From JALYNX01 sp963749415 (GTDB lineage: Bacteria > Actinomycetota > Acidimicrobiia > Spongiisociales > ZC4RG35): 64,000 nt of DNA. Below the pieces are notes generated by a model. That model was not told the DNA's origin, did not search any database, and worked only from the letters and a program-made list of their open reading frames with translations. The stretch covers positions 62,001 to 126,000 of the forward strand of contig CAVVMG010000001.1 in the NCBI GenBank assembly GCA_963749415.1, read 5' to 3'. This document shows positions 35,548-44,671 of the stretch, piece by piece; the stretch's first letter is position 1, and every line of letters starts with the position of its first letter. A program made the translations under genes and the position numbers.

Positions 35548-35979
35548 CTAGAGGTCCCGGCCGGCGGGCTCGAGAAGGACGACGGGGATCTCCCGATCTG
35601 TGCGGGTCTGGTACCTCGCGTAGTCGGGGTAGGCGGCGATCGCCCGCGGCCACCACTTCGAACGCTCATCGTGGTCCGCCGTCCTGGCTAGCGCCGGGAA
35701 CCGATCACCGGATACCTGCACCCCCACATCGGGCTCGGCAACGAGGTTCAAGTACCACTCGGGATGGCAGTCCCGGCCTCCGTAGGAGGCGAACACGACG
35801 AGTTGGGAGCCGGCGCGAAGAAAGAGGAGCGGGACCGTGTGCTCCTGGCCCGAGCGCCGGCCGATCGTGGTCAGAAGGAGCATGTCGTTACTGACCAGTC
35901 GGCGGCCGAGGCGCCCCCTGGTTGCCTGGTAGATCCAGCGATGGAATTGGGACCCGCGTCGGACCTGGGCGTCCTTCAT
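35548..35979 (-). CDS. F420-dependent nitroreductase/Ddn family protein
   Basis: 143 residues. Typical deazaflavin-dependent nitroreductase pattern: FHRWIYQATRGRLGRRL, then LLLTTIGRRSGQEHTVPLLF, VVFASYGGRDCHPEWYLNLVAEPDV split at the loop, and the C-terminal RYQTRTDREIPVVLLEP. The split beta-barrel binds F420H2 and reduces quinones, nitroimidazoles or related substrates. With the two LLM proteins it supports an F420-using host. First gene of a short operon with the TfoX-like gene. Confidence 0.86.
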   Translation of the reverse strand: MKDAQVRRGSQFHRWIYQATRGRLGRRLVSNDMLLLTTIGRRSGQEHTVPLLFLRAGSQLVVFASYGGRDCHPEWYLNLVAEPDVGVQVSGDRFPALARTADHDERSKWWPRAIAAYPDYARYQTRTDREIPVVLLEPAGRDL

Positions 35980-36001
35980 GACACCCCATTATCGGCCGTG
36001 G

Positions 36002-36487
36002 TCAGGAGCGCTTGTCTTCGAGGTGGGCCCGAACGAACCACTGGTAGAGCTCCAGGATCCCCGACTGCTGGGTGAGGAGATCGACCGTGATCGGGTCCAC
36101 CGGCTCCAGCTTGGTGATCGCGGCGCGGTGGTCGGAGATGATCCCGTCGTAGACATGATCCAACTCCGTGAGGTGGGCAACCACGACATCGCGGCCCACG
36201 GAGTAGTCGTCCCAGGTTCGGTGCTCGACGAGGAACCCGGGCAATCCATTGGGAACGTTGCCCAGGGTGGCGATGCGCTCCGCGATCTGGTCGGCCATCT
36301 CCCGGATCGACACCACGTGCTCATCCAGCATCTCGTGGGTGGCGATGAACCCGGGACCGACCACGTTCCAGTGGATGTGCTTCAAAGTCAGCACCAGGTC
36401 GACAAGAGCGACGAGGCGGTCCTGGAGGAGTGAGGAGATCTCATCGGCGGAGTCTTCGAGTCCCGGCGGGGTGGTGCTGTGAGTCAT
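36002..36487 (-). CDS. dps: Dps-family ferritin-like DNA-protection protein
   Basis: 161 residues from ATG 36487, with AAAGGA upstream. Ferroxidase-site residues of Dps are in place: His in LTLKHIHWNVVGPGF, and the cluster HEMLDEHVVSIREMADQIAERI supplying His, Asp and Glu. The remaining helices include TWDDYSVGRDVVVAHLTELD and ELYQWFVRAHLE. Dodecameric Dps oxidises and stores iron and protects DNA in starvation or oxidative stress. It is divergent from the ROK regulator. Confidence 0.9.
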   Translation of the reverse strand: MTHSTTPPGLEDSADEISSLLQDRLVALVDLVLTLKHIHWNVVGPGFIATHEMLDEHVVSIREMADQIAERIATLGNVPNGLPGFLVEHRTWDDYSVGRDVVVAHLTELDHVYDGIISDHRAAITKLEPVDPITVDLLTQQSGILELYQWFVRAHLEDKRS

Positions 36488-36577
36488 GACGGTCCTTTGG
36501 GTTGGCGGATCGAAAGCTACCCCCGGTACCCGGTCCCCAAACCCCGTGCCAACAGCCCCGGCGAGGCCCGATCCTGT

Positions 36578-36615
36578 TTGACAGCAGACTTCCGATCTTT
36601 GTATGTTTAGTGAAC
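36578..36615 (+). promoter_or_regulatory. Promoter (TTGACA-N18-TATGTT) and putative ROK operator
   Basis: -35 TTGACA at 36578-36583 and -10 TATGTT at 36602-36607. The near-palindrome GTTTAGTGAAC (36605-36615) overlaps the -10 and the transcription start region just before the regulator ATG at 36620. This is a suitable place for autorepression. Confidence 0.55.
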
Positions 36616-36619
36616 TTTC

Positions 36620-37807
36620 ATGCATGAGCCTGAGCCCCATTCCGGGCAGTCGAGCCGGCCTCCCCGCCCCAAGGCGACCAAACACGACTCACGCCGCTCC
36701 AACCTGCAGAACACACTCGATCTGGTCTCGGATCACAGGGCCACCAGCCGGGCCGAGCTCTCCCGACTAACCGGGCTGACCCGAGCCGCGGTGTCCAGCC
36801 TCGTCGGGGAGCTGATCGAAGAGGGCCTGCTCACCGAGCTGGGTCAGGGCACCTCGGCTGGCGGCAAGCCGCCAACTCTGCTTGCCCTCAATGCCTCGGG
36901 ACGGGACATAGTGGCGCTCGACCTCGGGCATCGACCATTTCAGGGAGCGCTCGTCGACCTCAGGGGCCACATCCGCAATCGTGTCCAGTCCGACGCCATC
37001 CATCCGGTGGGTGATGCCGCAGTCGAATCCGCGGTCGCCCTCATCGCCACTCTGCTGGACCATGCGGAAGCGCCCGTGCTCGGGATCGGCGTCGGGACCC
37101 CCGGTGTTGTCGAAGCAAGTGGCGTGGTCCTCGAAGCCGCCAACCTCGACTGGCATCGCTTCGACCTCGGCGAGGTGATCGCCACCCGTTTCGGACTGCC
37201 GGTCTCGATCGCAAACGACGCACAGGTGGCCGCATTGGCCGAGCTGCGACGGCATCCCGGATCGGGTGAGAGCGTGCTCGTGGTCAAGCTGGGCCATGGA
37301 GTAGGCGCGGGCGTCGTGCTCGATTCCCGCCTTTATCGAGGCGAGAACTCGTCGGCTGGCGAGATCGGGCACGTCCAGGTCGTGCCCGACGGGCTCCCGT
37401 GCAGTTGTGGCAACTTCGGCTGTCTGGAGACGGTCGCCAGCATCCCCGCCATCATGCGCAGCGTCGGAGCAGACCCGGAAAGAGATCCCTGGGACGCCCT
37501 CGCCCTCTCCCCGGTAATCGGCGAAGAGCGTCTGCGCAATGCCCTCCACCAGGCCGGACGCCATCTCGCCGGTGTTCTGGCCCACGCTGCGGGCCTGCTC
37601 GGGATCACCCGAATCGTCATCGCTCCCGAGATTCGCAATGCCGGAGAGGCCTTGATCGACGGGGTCAGAGAGGGCCTCATCGGCCGGGTCCTTCCCGCCA
37701 CCGCCGACCTCATCGAAGTCGAGCTGTCATCGTTGGGCGCCGATTTGGTCATCGCCGGCGCCGCCTCGGCAGTGCTGACCGACCGTCTCGGAGTGGTCCT
37801 CCGATGA
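36620..37807 (+). CDS. ROK family transcriptional repressor
   Basis: 395 residues. The N-terminal winged helix (SNLQNTLDLVSDHRATSRAELSRLTGLTRAAVSSLVGEL in overlapping segments) is followed by a ROK sugar-binding domain with DLGHRPFQGALVD, GIGVGTPGVV, SIANDAQVAALAE, and the zinc motif region GEIGHVQVVPDGLPCSCGNFGCLETVAS. It probably represses the following sugar kinase/ABC operon and releases DNA when the sugar is bound. Its TGA overlaps the kinase ATG (ATGA), so the operon is tightly coupled. Confidence 0.9.
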   Translation: MHEPEPHSGQSSRPPRPKATKHDSRRSNLQNTLDLVSDHRATSRAELSRLTGLTRAAVSSLVGELIEEGLLTELGQGTSAGGKPPTLLALNASGRDIVALDLGHRPFQGALVDLRGHIRNRVQSDAIHPVGDAAVESAVALIATLLDHAEAPVLGIGVGTPGVVEASGVVLEAANLDWHRFDLGEVIATRFGLPVSIANDAQVAALAELRRHPGSGESVLVVKLGHGVGAGVVLDSRLYRGENSSAGEIGHVQVVPDGLPCSCGNFGCLETVASIPAIMRSVGADPERDPWDALALSPVIGEERLRNALHQAGRHLAGVLAHAAGLLGITRIVIAPEIRNAGEALIDGVREGLIGRVLPATADLIEVELSSLGADLVIAGAASAVLTDRLGVVLR

Positions 37808-38760
37808 CTGCCATCGGCGTCGACGTCGGCGGCACCACCACCGAGGCCGTGGTCATCGACGACCGCGGGGAGGTCGGGGTCTCCTCACGCGTGTCGACCG
37901 CCACGCCCGGTGGTGATGCGGTGATGTCCTCCATCTCCCAATCGATCGAGCAATTGGGACCACAAGAATCACGGGTGGCTGTCGGGATCGGCATCCCGGG
38001 GCAGGTCGACTCCCGACGCGGGTCGGTGCGCCTGGCCGTCAATCTTGGGATCGACGAGCCTTTCCTCCTCGCCGACCGCCTCAGTGAGTCTCTCGGGGCC
38101 CCGGTGCTGATCGAGAACGACGTCCGCGCCGCGGCCTTCGGTGTGTATGACCGCCTGCTCGCACAGGGAGAGGAACCCGGAGATCTCGCTTACCTGAGCC
38201 TGGGAACCGGTGTGGCCGCCGGCCTGGTGATCGACGGCGTTGTGCATCGCGGTGCCTCAGGAATGGCCGGGGAGATCGGGCACGTCGTCATCGACCGGGA
38301 AGGCACCCTCTGCGCCTGCGGTCAGTCGGGATGCCTGGAGACCGTCGTCAGCGGGCCTGCGATCGCTGCGGCCTGGCGGGCCTCTGGTGGGGAGGACACT
38401 GCCTCCGACCTGTTCGCCGCGGCGGCGAGCGGAGACCGCACCGCAAAGGCTCTGGCGGACTCGGTGAGCGCCTACCTGGCGCAAGCAATCCACTGGCTCT
38501 CGGCGGCGTACGACGTCGACACCATCGTCCTCGGCGGAGGAGTGGCCCAGGCCGGCGAGCCTCTACTCGACCTGCTGCGTTACGCTCTGGTGAAGACCGC
38601 AGGTTCCTCGACACTCGCCACCCGTACCCTGGATCCGAACCGGATCAGGCTCAGCCCCAACGGCGACCCGCATGGAGCACGCGGCGCGGCCCTGCTGGCC
38701 GCCCGACAATTCGATCTTGCCCTCACATCAGAAAGCAAACCAACAGGAGGAGATGAATGA
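37804..38760 (+). CDS. ROK family sugar kinase
   Basis: 318 residues. Nucleotide-binding IGVDVGGTTTEAVVID, sugar-binding GIPGQVDSRRGSVRLAVNLG, ENDVRAAAFGVYDR (catalytic Asp), LGTGVAAGLVIDG, and the Cys-rich zinc motif GHVVIDREGTLCACGQSGCLETVVSG, then LGGGVAQAGEPLL. It lacks the winged helix of its neighbour and is therefore an enzyme. It presumably phosphorylates the hexose or amino sugar brought in by the adjacent transporter. The stop overlaps the start of the binding-protein gene. Confidence 0.9.
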   Translation: MTAIGVDVGGTTTEAVVIDDRGEVGVSSRVSTATPGGDAVMSSISQSIEQLGPQESRVAVGIGIPGQVDSRRGSVRLAVNLGIDEPFLLADRLSESLGAPVLIENDVRAAAFGVYDRLLAQGEEPGDLAYLSLGTGVAAGLVIDGVVHRGASGMAGEIGHVVIDREGTLCACGQSGCLETVVSGPAIAAAWRASGGEDTASDLFAAAASGDRTAKALADSVSAYLAQAIHWLSAAYDVDTIVLGGGVAQAGEPLLDLLRYALVKTAGSSTLATRTLDPNRIRLSPNGDPHGARGAALLAARQFDLALTSESKPTGGDE

Positions 38761-40212
38761 ACAAAAAATACAAGTGGTCGGTGGCGCTGGTCGCCCTGAC
38801 CCTGCTTCTCGCAGCTTGTGCTGGAGAAGGCGAGGGGACGACGACCACCGGTGGAGATGATGGTGGGGACACCACCACGACCGCCGGTGATGGCGGGGCC
38901 ACCTCCACAACGGCGGGAGGCGCAGCAGGGGAAACCCCCTACGCGGAGCTGAACCAGGCCCTTGCTGGTGAATTCGAAGGCACGACGGTCGAGATCGTGG
39001 CCCAGTGGGCGCCGGACGGGGCCGAGGCGGAATCCTTCGACGCTCACCCTGCAGCCGTTCCGTGATGCCACCGGGATCGACGTCATGTTCAATCCGACCG
39101 CCGGAGTACGAGACTGCACTCCAGGTGCGGGTCGATGGCGGTGACGCCCCCGACCTGGCCCAGATCGCCCAGCCCGGCAAGATGGCGCAATACGCCGCAG
39201 CCGGGAGCCTGGTCAATCTGAGCGAGTGGTTCAACGTCGAGCAGCTCGAGGCGGACCTGTGCTGTGACTTCGTGAACCTCGGTTCGTCCGACGGCAACCT
39301 CTACGGCGTGTTCTACAAGACCGACGTGAAGTCGATCGTGTGGTACCCGATCGCCGCATTCGAGGAGAACGGCTACGTGCCACCCACCACCTGGGACGAG
39401 ATGATCGCGCTCAGCGACCAGATCGTCGCCGATGGCAACGGCAGCCCGTGGTGCATCTCGATCGAGAGTGAGGCTGCTGACGGGTGGGTGGCCACCGACT
39501 GGATGGAGGACATCCTGCTGCGCACTGCGCCGCCGGAGACCTATACCGCCTGGTACAACCACGAGATCCCGTTCAACGACCCCGAGGTGTTGGAAGCTGC
39601 CGAGTTGATGCACCAGATCTGGTTCACCGAAGGCTATGCCTACGGTGGCCCCACCTACATCAACCAGACCTTCATCGGCAACACCCAGGACCCGATGTTC
39701 GACCCGGCCGGTCCCCAGTGCTGGATGCAGAAGCAGGCAGCATGGATCCCCGGCTTCTGGGGCGAGAACAAGGACTTCACCGACCCCGCCGAGTGGCCTA
39801 ACCAGCCCGGCGAGGACGTTGGGTTCTTCTACTTCCCGCCGATCGAGGAGGAGTTCGGCTCGCCGGTGCTGGGCGCCGCTGACATGTTCGTCATGTTCAA
39901 CGACCGCCCCGAGGTGAGAGCCCTCCTCGAGTGGCTGGCTACACCCGAGTCGAGTGCGGGATGGATCGAGCGTGGTGGCTTCCTGGCTGCCAACAAGAAC
40001 GTCCCCGTCGACAGCTACACCTATCCGAACAACGAGCTTGCGGCACTCTGACGGCCGAGGCCACGACCTTCGGGTTCGACGCCTCCGACCTGATGCCCGC
40101 CGAAGTCGGCGCCGGCAGCTTCTGGTCCGGCATGGTGCAGTGGGTGGCGGACGGAGGTGAAGGCACCGACGCCGTGTTCCAGACCATCGAGGACAGCTGG
40201 CCCGCAGGCTGA
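38757..40212 (+). pseudogene. Sugar ABC transporter substrate-binding lipoprotein, three frameshifts
   Basis: ATG overlaps the kinase stop; AGGAGG precedes it. Signal with lipobox LLLAACAG, then a Thr/Gly/Asp-rich linker. The extracellular domain is of the SBP_bac_1 type: VEIVAQWAP, DAPDLAQIAQPGKMAQYAA, LVNLSEWF, GVFYKTDVKSIVWYP, NGYVPPTTWDEMI and CISIESEAADGWVATDWMEDIL. Frame breaks fall near 39045, near 39105 (around RDATGIDVMFNPT) and near 40048; the last frame ends TIEDSWPAG at 40212. Joined length is about 480 residues, typical. The breaks could be assembly indels. Confidence 0.82.
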
Positions 40213-40226
40213 CCTCCTGAGTTGGT

Positions 40227-40260
40227 AAGGTCCCCGGGGGAAACCCCGGGGACCTTTTTT
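40227..40260 (+). terminator. Strong intrinsic terminator with GAAA tetraloop inside the sugar operon
   Basis: AAGGTCCCCGGGG (40227-40239) pairs perfectly over 13 bp with CCCCGGGGACCTT (40244-40256) around a GAAA tetraloop, followed by six T residues. It separates the binding-protein gene from the permeases and should make the binding protein more abundant than the membrane components. Confidence 0.92.
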
Positions 40261-40283
40261 GGTCTTAGGTCGAGGAGGACGGC

Positions 40284-41410
40284 TTGTCGGAAGCGGTTGA
40301 GCTCACGGTACCGGTCGAAGACGAGCCGACGCTGGGTTCCTTTGCTCCGCGACCTGCTGATCGCAGTCGGGGTGTTCGCCCTCCTCTGGCTCGGGTTCCG
40401 CTTGCTGCGCGACCCGGAGACCTTTGCCGGGATGGGCGACCTCACCGGAAAGCTCGTTCAGGCAATGCTTGCCCTGGTCCTCGGCATCGCCGGGGTGTGG
40501 GCGGTCTTCATCGTGGTCAACACCCTGGTGGAGCATCTCCCGGAGCGAGCAACAGAGTTGATCCGCCCCTGGGTGTTCGTCCTGCCCGCGCTCGCCATCG
40601 TCGGCGTGTATCTGGTTTATCCCGCGGTCAGGACCATCGGGCAGAGCTTCACCGAGGTCCCCGAGGGCGCGAGCGCTCTCTCCAACTACACGAATGCCTT
40701 TACCGACCCCGACGTCCAGATCGCCCTTCGCAACAACCTGATCTGGCTTCTGGTGGCCCCTCTCGCCTCGGTGGTCATCGGGCTTGGCTTCGCAGCCCTC
40801 GCTGACCGGGTGAAACGGGAGTCGCTGGCCAAGACCTTCATCTTCCTGCCGCTGGCGATCTCGTTTGTCGGCGCTTCCGTCATCTGGGGCTACATGTACG
40901 CCTGGCGGGTGCCGGGAACCAATCAGGTGGGGCTGATCAACGCCATCATCCAGGCCTTCGGTGGGGAGCCGCGTCGCCTTCATGCAGGTCCCCACTCTGA
41001 ACACCTTCGCCATGATCGTGATCATGATCTGGCTCCAGGTCGGGTTCGCCATGGTCATCCTCTCTGCCGCGATCAAAGGGGTCCCGATCGAGCTCACCGA
41101 GGCGGCGCGAATCGACGGGGCCACCGAGACCCAGGCCTTCTTCCGGATCCTGCTCCCCTCGATCTGGGGTTCGGTCATCACCGTGGTCACCACCATCGCC
41201 ATCGGCGTCCTCAAGGTGTTCGACATCGTGTACATCATGACCAGCGGGGCCTTCGACAGCAGCGTGGTGGCGATGCGGATGATCGAGGAGATGTTCCGCT
41301 TCAGAAACTTCGGCCAGGCGACCACCATGGCCGTGATCCTCTTCATAGCCGTGGTCCCGATCATGATCATCAACGTGCGCAACCTGCGTAAGCAAGGGAT
41401 CGGGCAATGA
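40284..41410 (+). pseudogene. Sugar ABC transporter permease 1 (MalF-like), two frameshifts
   Basis: TTG start with GAGGAGG upstream (LSEAVELTVPVEDEP...). The main frame begins after a break near 40340 and runs to about 40968 (LLIAVGVFALLWLGFRLL, WVFVLPALAIVGVYLVYPAVRTIGQSF split, NNLIWLLVAPLASVVIGLG). The final part is in a third frame (FMQVPTLNTFAMIVIMIWLQVGFAMVI and the EAA loop ELTEAARIDGATETQAFFRILLP). Joined it is a complete MalF/UgpA-type permease of about 375 residues with extra N-terminal helices. It ends in ATGA overlap with permease 2. Confidence 0.82.
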
Positions 41411-42324
41411 CTGTTGCCGCCGAACCGGTACCGGAGGTCGCACTCAAGGTCAAGCGACCCAAAGAGGTGACCGCTCGAGCGGGATGGCTGGTCAAGCTCA
41501 GCGTGCTCCTGATCGTGATCCTGTGGACCATCCCTTCTATGGGGCTGCTCGTCGGCTCCTTCCTCCCGGCCTCGGTCGCCACCAGCACCGGATGGTGGAC
41601 CGCCCTCTTCAACCCGTTCAGCACCGATTGGACTCTCAACAACTACACCAACGTCCTGGGACGCGGCGGCATGTTCAATGCCTTCATCAACAGCCTGATC
41701 GTGACCATCCCCTCCACGGTGATCCCGATCACCCTGGCCGCCTTCGCCGCCTATGCCTTCGCCTGGGTCAAATTCCGGGGCCGCGCATTCCTGTTCGCGG
41801 TGGTCGTCGGGCTGTTGGTGGTCCCCCTCCAGATGTCTTTGGTTCCACTGCTCCAGATCTACCAATCCGCCGGGCTGACCGGGTCCTTCCTCGGGATCTG
41901 GCTGGCCCACACCGGCTTCGGCCTCCCTCTCGCCATCTACCTCCTCTACAACTACATCTCGCAGCTGCCCAAGGACATCTTCGAATCGGCGTATCTCGAT
42001 GGGGCCAGCCCGTTCACCGCCTTCACCCGCCTCGTGCTGCCCCTCTCGCTACCTGCCCTCGCGGCATTTGCCATCTTCCAGTTCCTCTGGGTGTGGAACG
42101 ACCTGTTGGTGGCGCTGGTCTTCCTGGGGACCACCGAGGACGTGGCGGTGATCACGATCCAGATGGCGACCCTGGCAGGGACCAGGGGCGAGGCGATCCA
42201 CCTGCTCACCGCCGCCGGCTTCATCTCCATGCTGCTTCCGATGATCGTGTTCCTCGCTCCTGCAGCGGTTCTTCGTGCGCGGGCTGCTCGCCGGCTCGGT
42301 GAAGGGCTAGGAAACGCACGCTAA
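41407..42324 (+). CDS. Sugar ABC transporter permease 2 (MalG-like)
   Basis: 305 residues, six hydrophobic helices, ATG overlapping the stop of permease 1. The EAA loop is DIFESAYLDGASPFTAFTRLVLPLSLP, and other MalG/UgpE motifs include FNAFINSLIVTIPSTVIPI and FAAYAFAWVKFRGR. No ATPase gene follows, so the importer would rely on a shared MsiK/UgpC-type ATPase encoded elsewhere, which is common in Actinomycetota. Confidence 0.9.
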   Translation: MTVAAEPVPEVALKVKRPKEVTARAGWLVKLSVLLIVILWTIPSMGLLVGSFLPASVATSTGWWTALFNPFSTDWTLNNYTNVLGRGGMFNAFINSLIVTIPSTVIPITLAAFAAYAFAWVKFRGRAFLFAVVVGLLVVPLQMSLVPLLQIYQSAGLTGSFLGIWLAHTGFGLPLAIYLLYNYISQLPKDIFESAYLDGASPFTAFTRLVLPLSLPALAAFAIFQFLWVWNDLLVALVFLGTTEDVAVITIQMATLAGTRGEAIHLLTAAGFISMLLPMIVFLAPAAVLRARAARRLGEGLGNAR

Positions 42325-42368
42325 CGATACCGCATCAGAGCGTCATGCGTAGCTGCATAGCGACGTCA

Positions 42369-43350
42369 TTGAGATTTCGGAGCTTTCGTCCCTCAGGGTT
42401 GGCGTCTCGACCTGGTCGGCATCGAGCCCGCAGACCACTGGCCGACCATGACCACCGTCGCCTCCGCGATCGAGGCCGCCGGCTATGAGTCGGCCTGGGT
42501 CTACGACCATTTCCACACCGTTCCCGAGGCCACCCAGGAGCCCACCTACGAGGCCTGGACGCTGATGGCGGCGCTGGCCGCGGCCACCGACACCATCCGC
42601 CTCGGGCAGATGTGCACCTGCAACTCCTACCGCCCCCCGTCCTACCTGGCCAAGGTGGCGGCTTCGATCGACGTCATCTCGGGAGGACGGCTGGAGATGG
42701 GGATCGGCGCCGGCTGGTACCAGGGCGAATACGAGGCCTACGGCTACGAGTTCCCCAGGCCCGCAGTGCGGATCGGCCAGCTCGCCGAAGCCGTCGAGAT
42801 CATGAAGCTGATGTGGACCGAAGACGAGGCTCGGTTCAAAGGCCGCCACTACATGGTCGATGGCGCCATCTGCCGCCCCAAGCCGCTGCAGGACCCCCAT
42901 CCCCCGCTCTGGATCGCCGGGGGTGGAGAACAGCTCACTCTGCGGGTGGCGGCCGAGCACGCCGCCTACACCAACTTCGGGATCGATCTCGACCAGTTCC
43001 AGGCGAAGTCGGCCGCCCTCGAAGGCCACTGCAGGGACCTGGGAACGGATTTCGACTCCATCATCCGCTCCAGCAACTTCAACATCATCTGCGCCGCTAC
43101 GGAGACGGAGGTCGCGGACAAGCTGGACTGGCTCCAAGACAAGGCCCGAACACTCGTGTCTGAGAGGAAGGCGATCGAGCAGCGCGAGGAGTTCGATCGC
43201 TTTTCGGGCACCCCGGAACAGATCGTGGAGAAGCTGCGGCCGTGGGCCGATGCCGGCCTGGCGTACACGATCGTCTATTTCCCCGACCCCGCCTACGACC
43301 GGAGCGGGCTAGAGCTGTTCGCCCGTGAGGTGATCCCCGCATTCGAATGA
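42369..43350 (+). CDS. LLM class F420-dependent oxidoreductase (TIGR03560-like), frameshift near start
   Basis: About 326 residues. In-frame sequence DFGAFVPQGWRLDLVGIEP continues into WVYDHFHTVPEATQEPTYEAW, LGQMCTCNSYRPPSYLAKVAAS, IDVISGGRLEMGIGAGWYQGEYEAYG and WIAGGGEQLTLRVAAEHA, a luciferase-like TIM barrel. The frame is blocked by TGA just before DFG; a single extra C in TTGAGATTTCGG would give TTG AGA TTT GGA (MRFGAFVPQ), the family's usual start, so I place the start at 42369 with an indel near 42378. If the break is real, translation could only begin at ATG 42448. Substrate unknown. Confidence 0.8.
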
Positions 43351-43393
43351 CCCGAGAGGTCGCCTGGCGAGACTTTCCTCTCTACTTCGAGGT

Positions 43394-44654
43394 CTAGTGC
43401 CCGACGGAGCGGGGCTTGGTGCTCGGGTCAGGGAACCCGGGTCGGGGCACGTCCTCGTCCGCATCGGCGTCGAGCCTCCTCGCCTGCGGATAGAAGGCCA
43501 TGGCGATGAGGCCGACCACCACCCCGGCCATTATCAGCGACCGCTGAACCCCGAAGATCCCGGCGAGCCACGGGGCCACCGCCAGAGGGAGCAGGTGAGC
43601 CACTTCGGAGTGAACCTGGGAGACGCCGGTGATCCGCCCCAGCATCTCTTCGGGAGAGTTGATCTGGATCATGGTGCGCAGCAGCGGTGCCATGGCCCCG
43701 ATCACCAGGCCCCAGGTCATGCCGGCGGCCACCACGACGGGTATGCGATCGGTGCCCACATAGAGGAGGTCTCCGATCGAGTTCAGCGCCACCAGGATCA
43801 CAAGTGTCCGGGCGCTGCGCAGTCGGGGAGGGATGCGAGATGAGATCACGGTGCCGGCAACCAGGCCGATCCCGAACAACGAGTTGATCCAGCCCATGGT
43901 CGCCGGCCCCACGCCGAGCACGTCGCGGTAGAACAGCGGCTCCAGGGCACTGAAGGTCCCGAACAGGATCCAAACCAGCGAGCCCACGATGAGGAAGAAG
44001 CGCAGCGGGGCGTGCTTGTAGGAGTAGCGGAACCCCTGTCGGAGCTCGTCGAGCCCACGCGAACCTTCGCGATCTTGCTTGGCCACCTGGCGGACCGTCA
44101 CCGGGACCACGATCAGGGCGGCGACGGCCGAAGTGGCGGCGTCGAGGACGAAGATGCTCTCCAGCCCGATGGTCACGGTCATCAGCGCACCCACGGCGGG
44201 ACCGACCACGAATGCGGCCCAGGAAGCCCCTTCGATGTATCCGTTCACCTTGGCCAGCCGGTCCTGGTCGTCCGTCAAATAGGGGGCGAAGGAGGCGATC
44301 GCGGTGAACACCGGTGTACCCACCAAACCCGAGGATGAAGGTCATCACCACCATCGCCGGGATGGTGTCGGCGAAGATCATGCCGATCGCGACCGGGATG
44401 AACAGGATCTCCGCACCGATCAGGACCCGGCGGGGGTCGAAGCGATCAACCAGGACCCCGGCGATCGCCGAACCGATCAGCGAGGCGAGACCGAGGGCGG
44501 CCATGACCGCGGCGACTTCGCCGGCGGTCGCCTGCAACTGGAAGGCGGTCTTGCCCCAGATCCCGACGAAGAAGGCGGCCTCACCACCGACCCGGGAGAT
44601 GAAGCGGGCGGCGACGACCCGGACGACGTCACGATCTGCCCACATGGCGGCCAC
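43394..44654 (-). pseudogene. MFS transporter, one frameshift
   Basis: The N-terminal four-helix part (ARFISRVGGEAAFFVGIWGKTAFQLQ, LASLIGSAIAGVLVDRFDPRRVL split by the motif A-like loop) and the C-terminal part (PVFTAIASFAPYLTDDQDRLAKVNGYIEG onwards, eight helices) are in different frames meeting near 44320. Joined, it is a 12-helix MFS exporter of about 420 residues of the MFS_3/enterobactin-exporter type. Substrate unknown. It follows the QEGLA-motif gene by 17 nt on the same strand. Confidence 0.8.
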
Positions 44655-44671
44655 GCTACCGCCGGCGGCGG

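Noticed and set aside
40303..41910. 535-codon minus-strand open frame
   Set aside because: Antisense to the two sugar permease genes; His/Asp/Gly-rich shadow composition.
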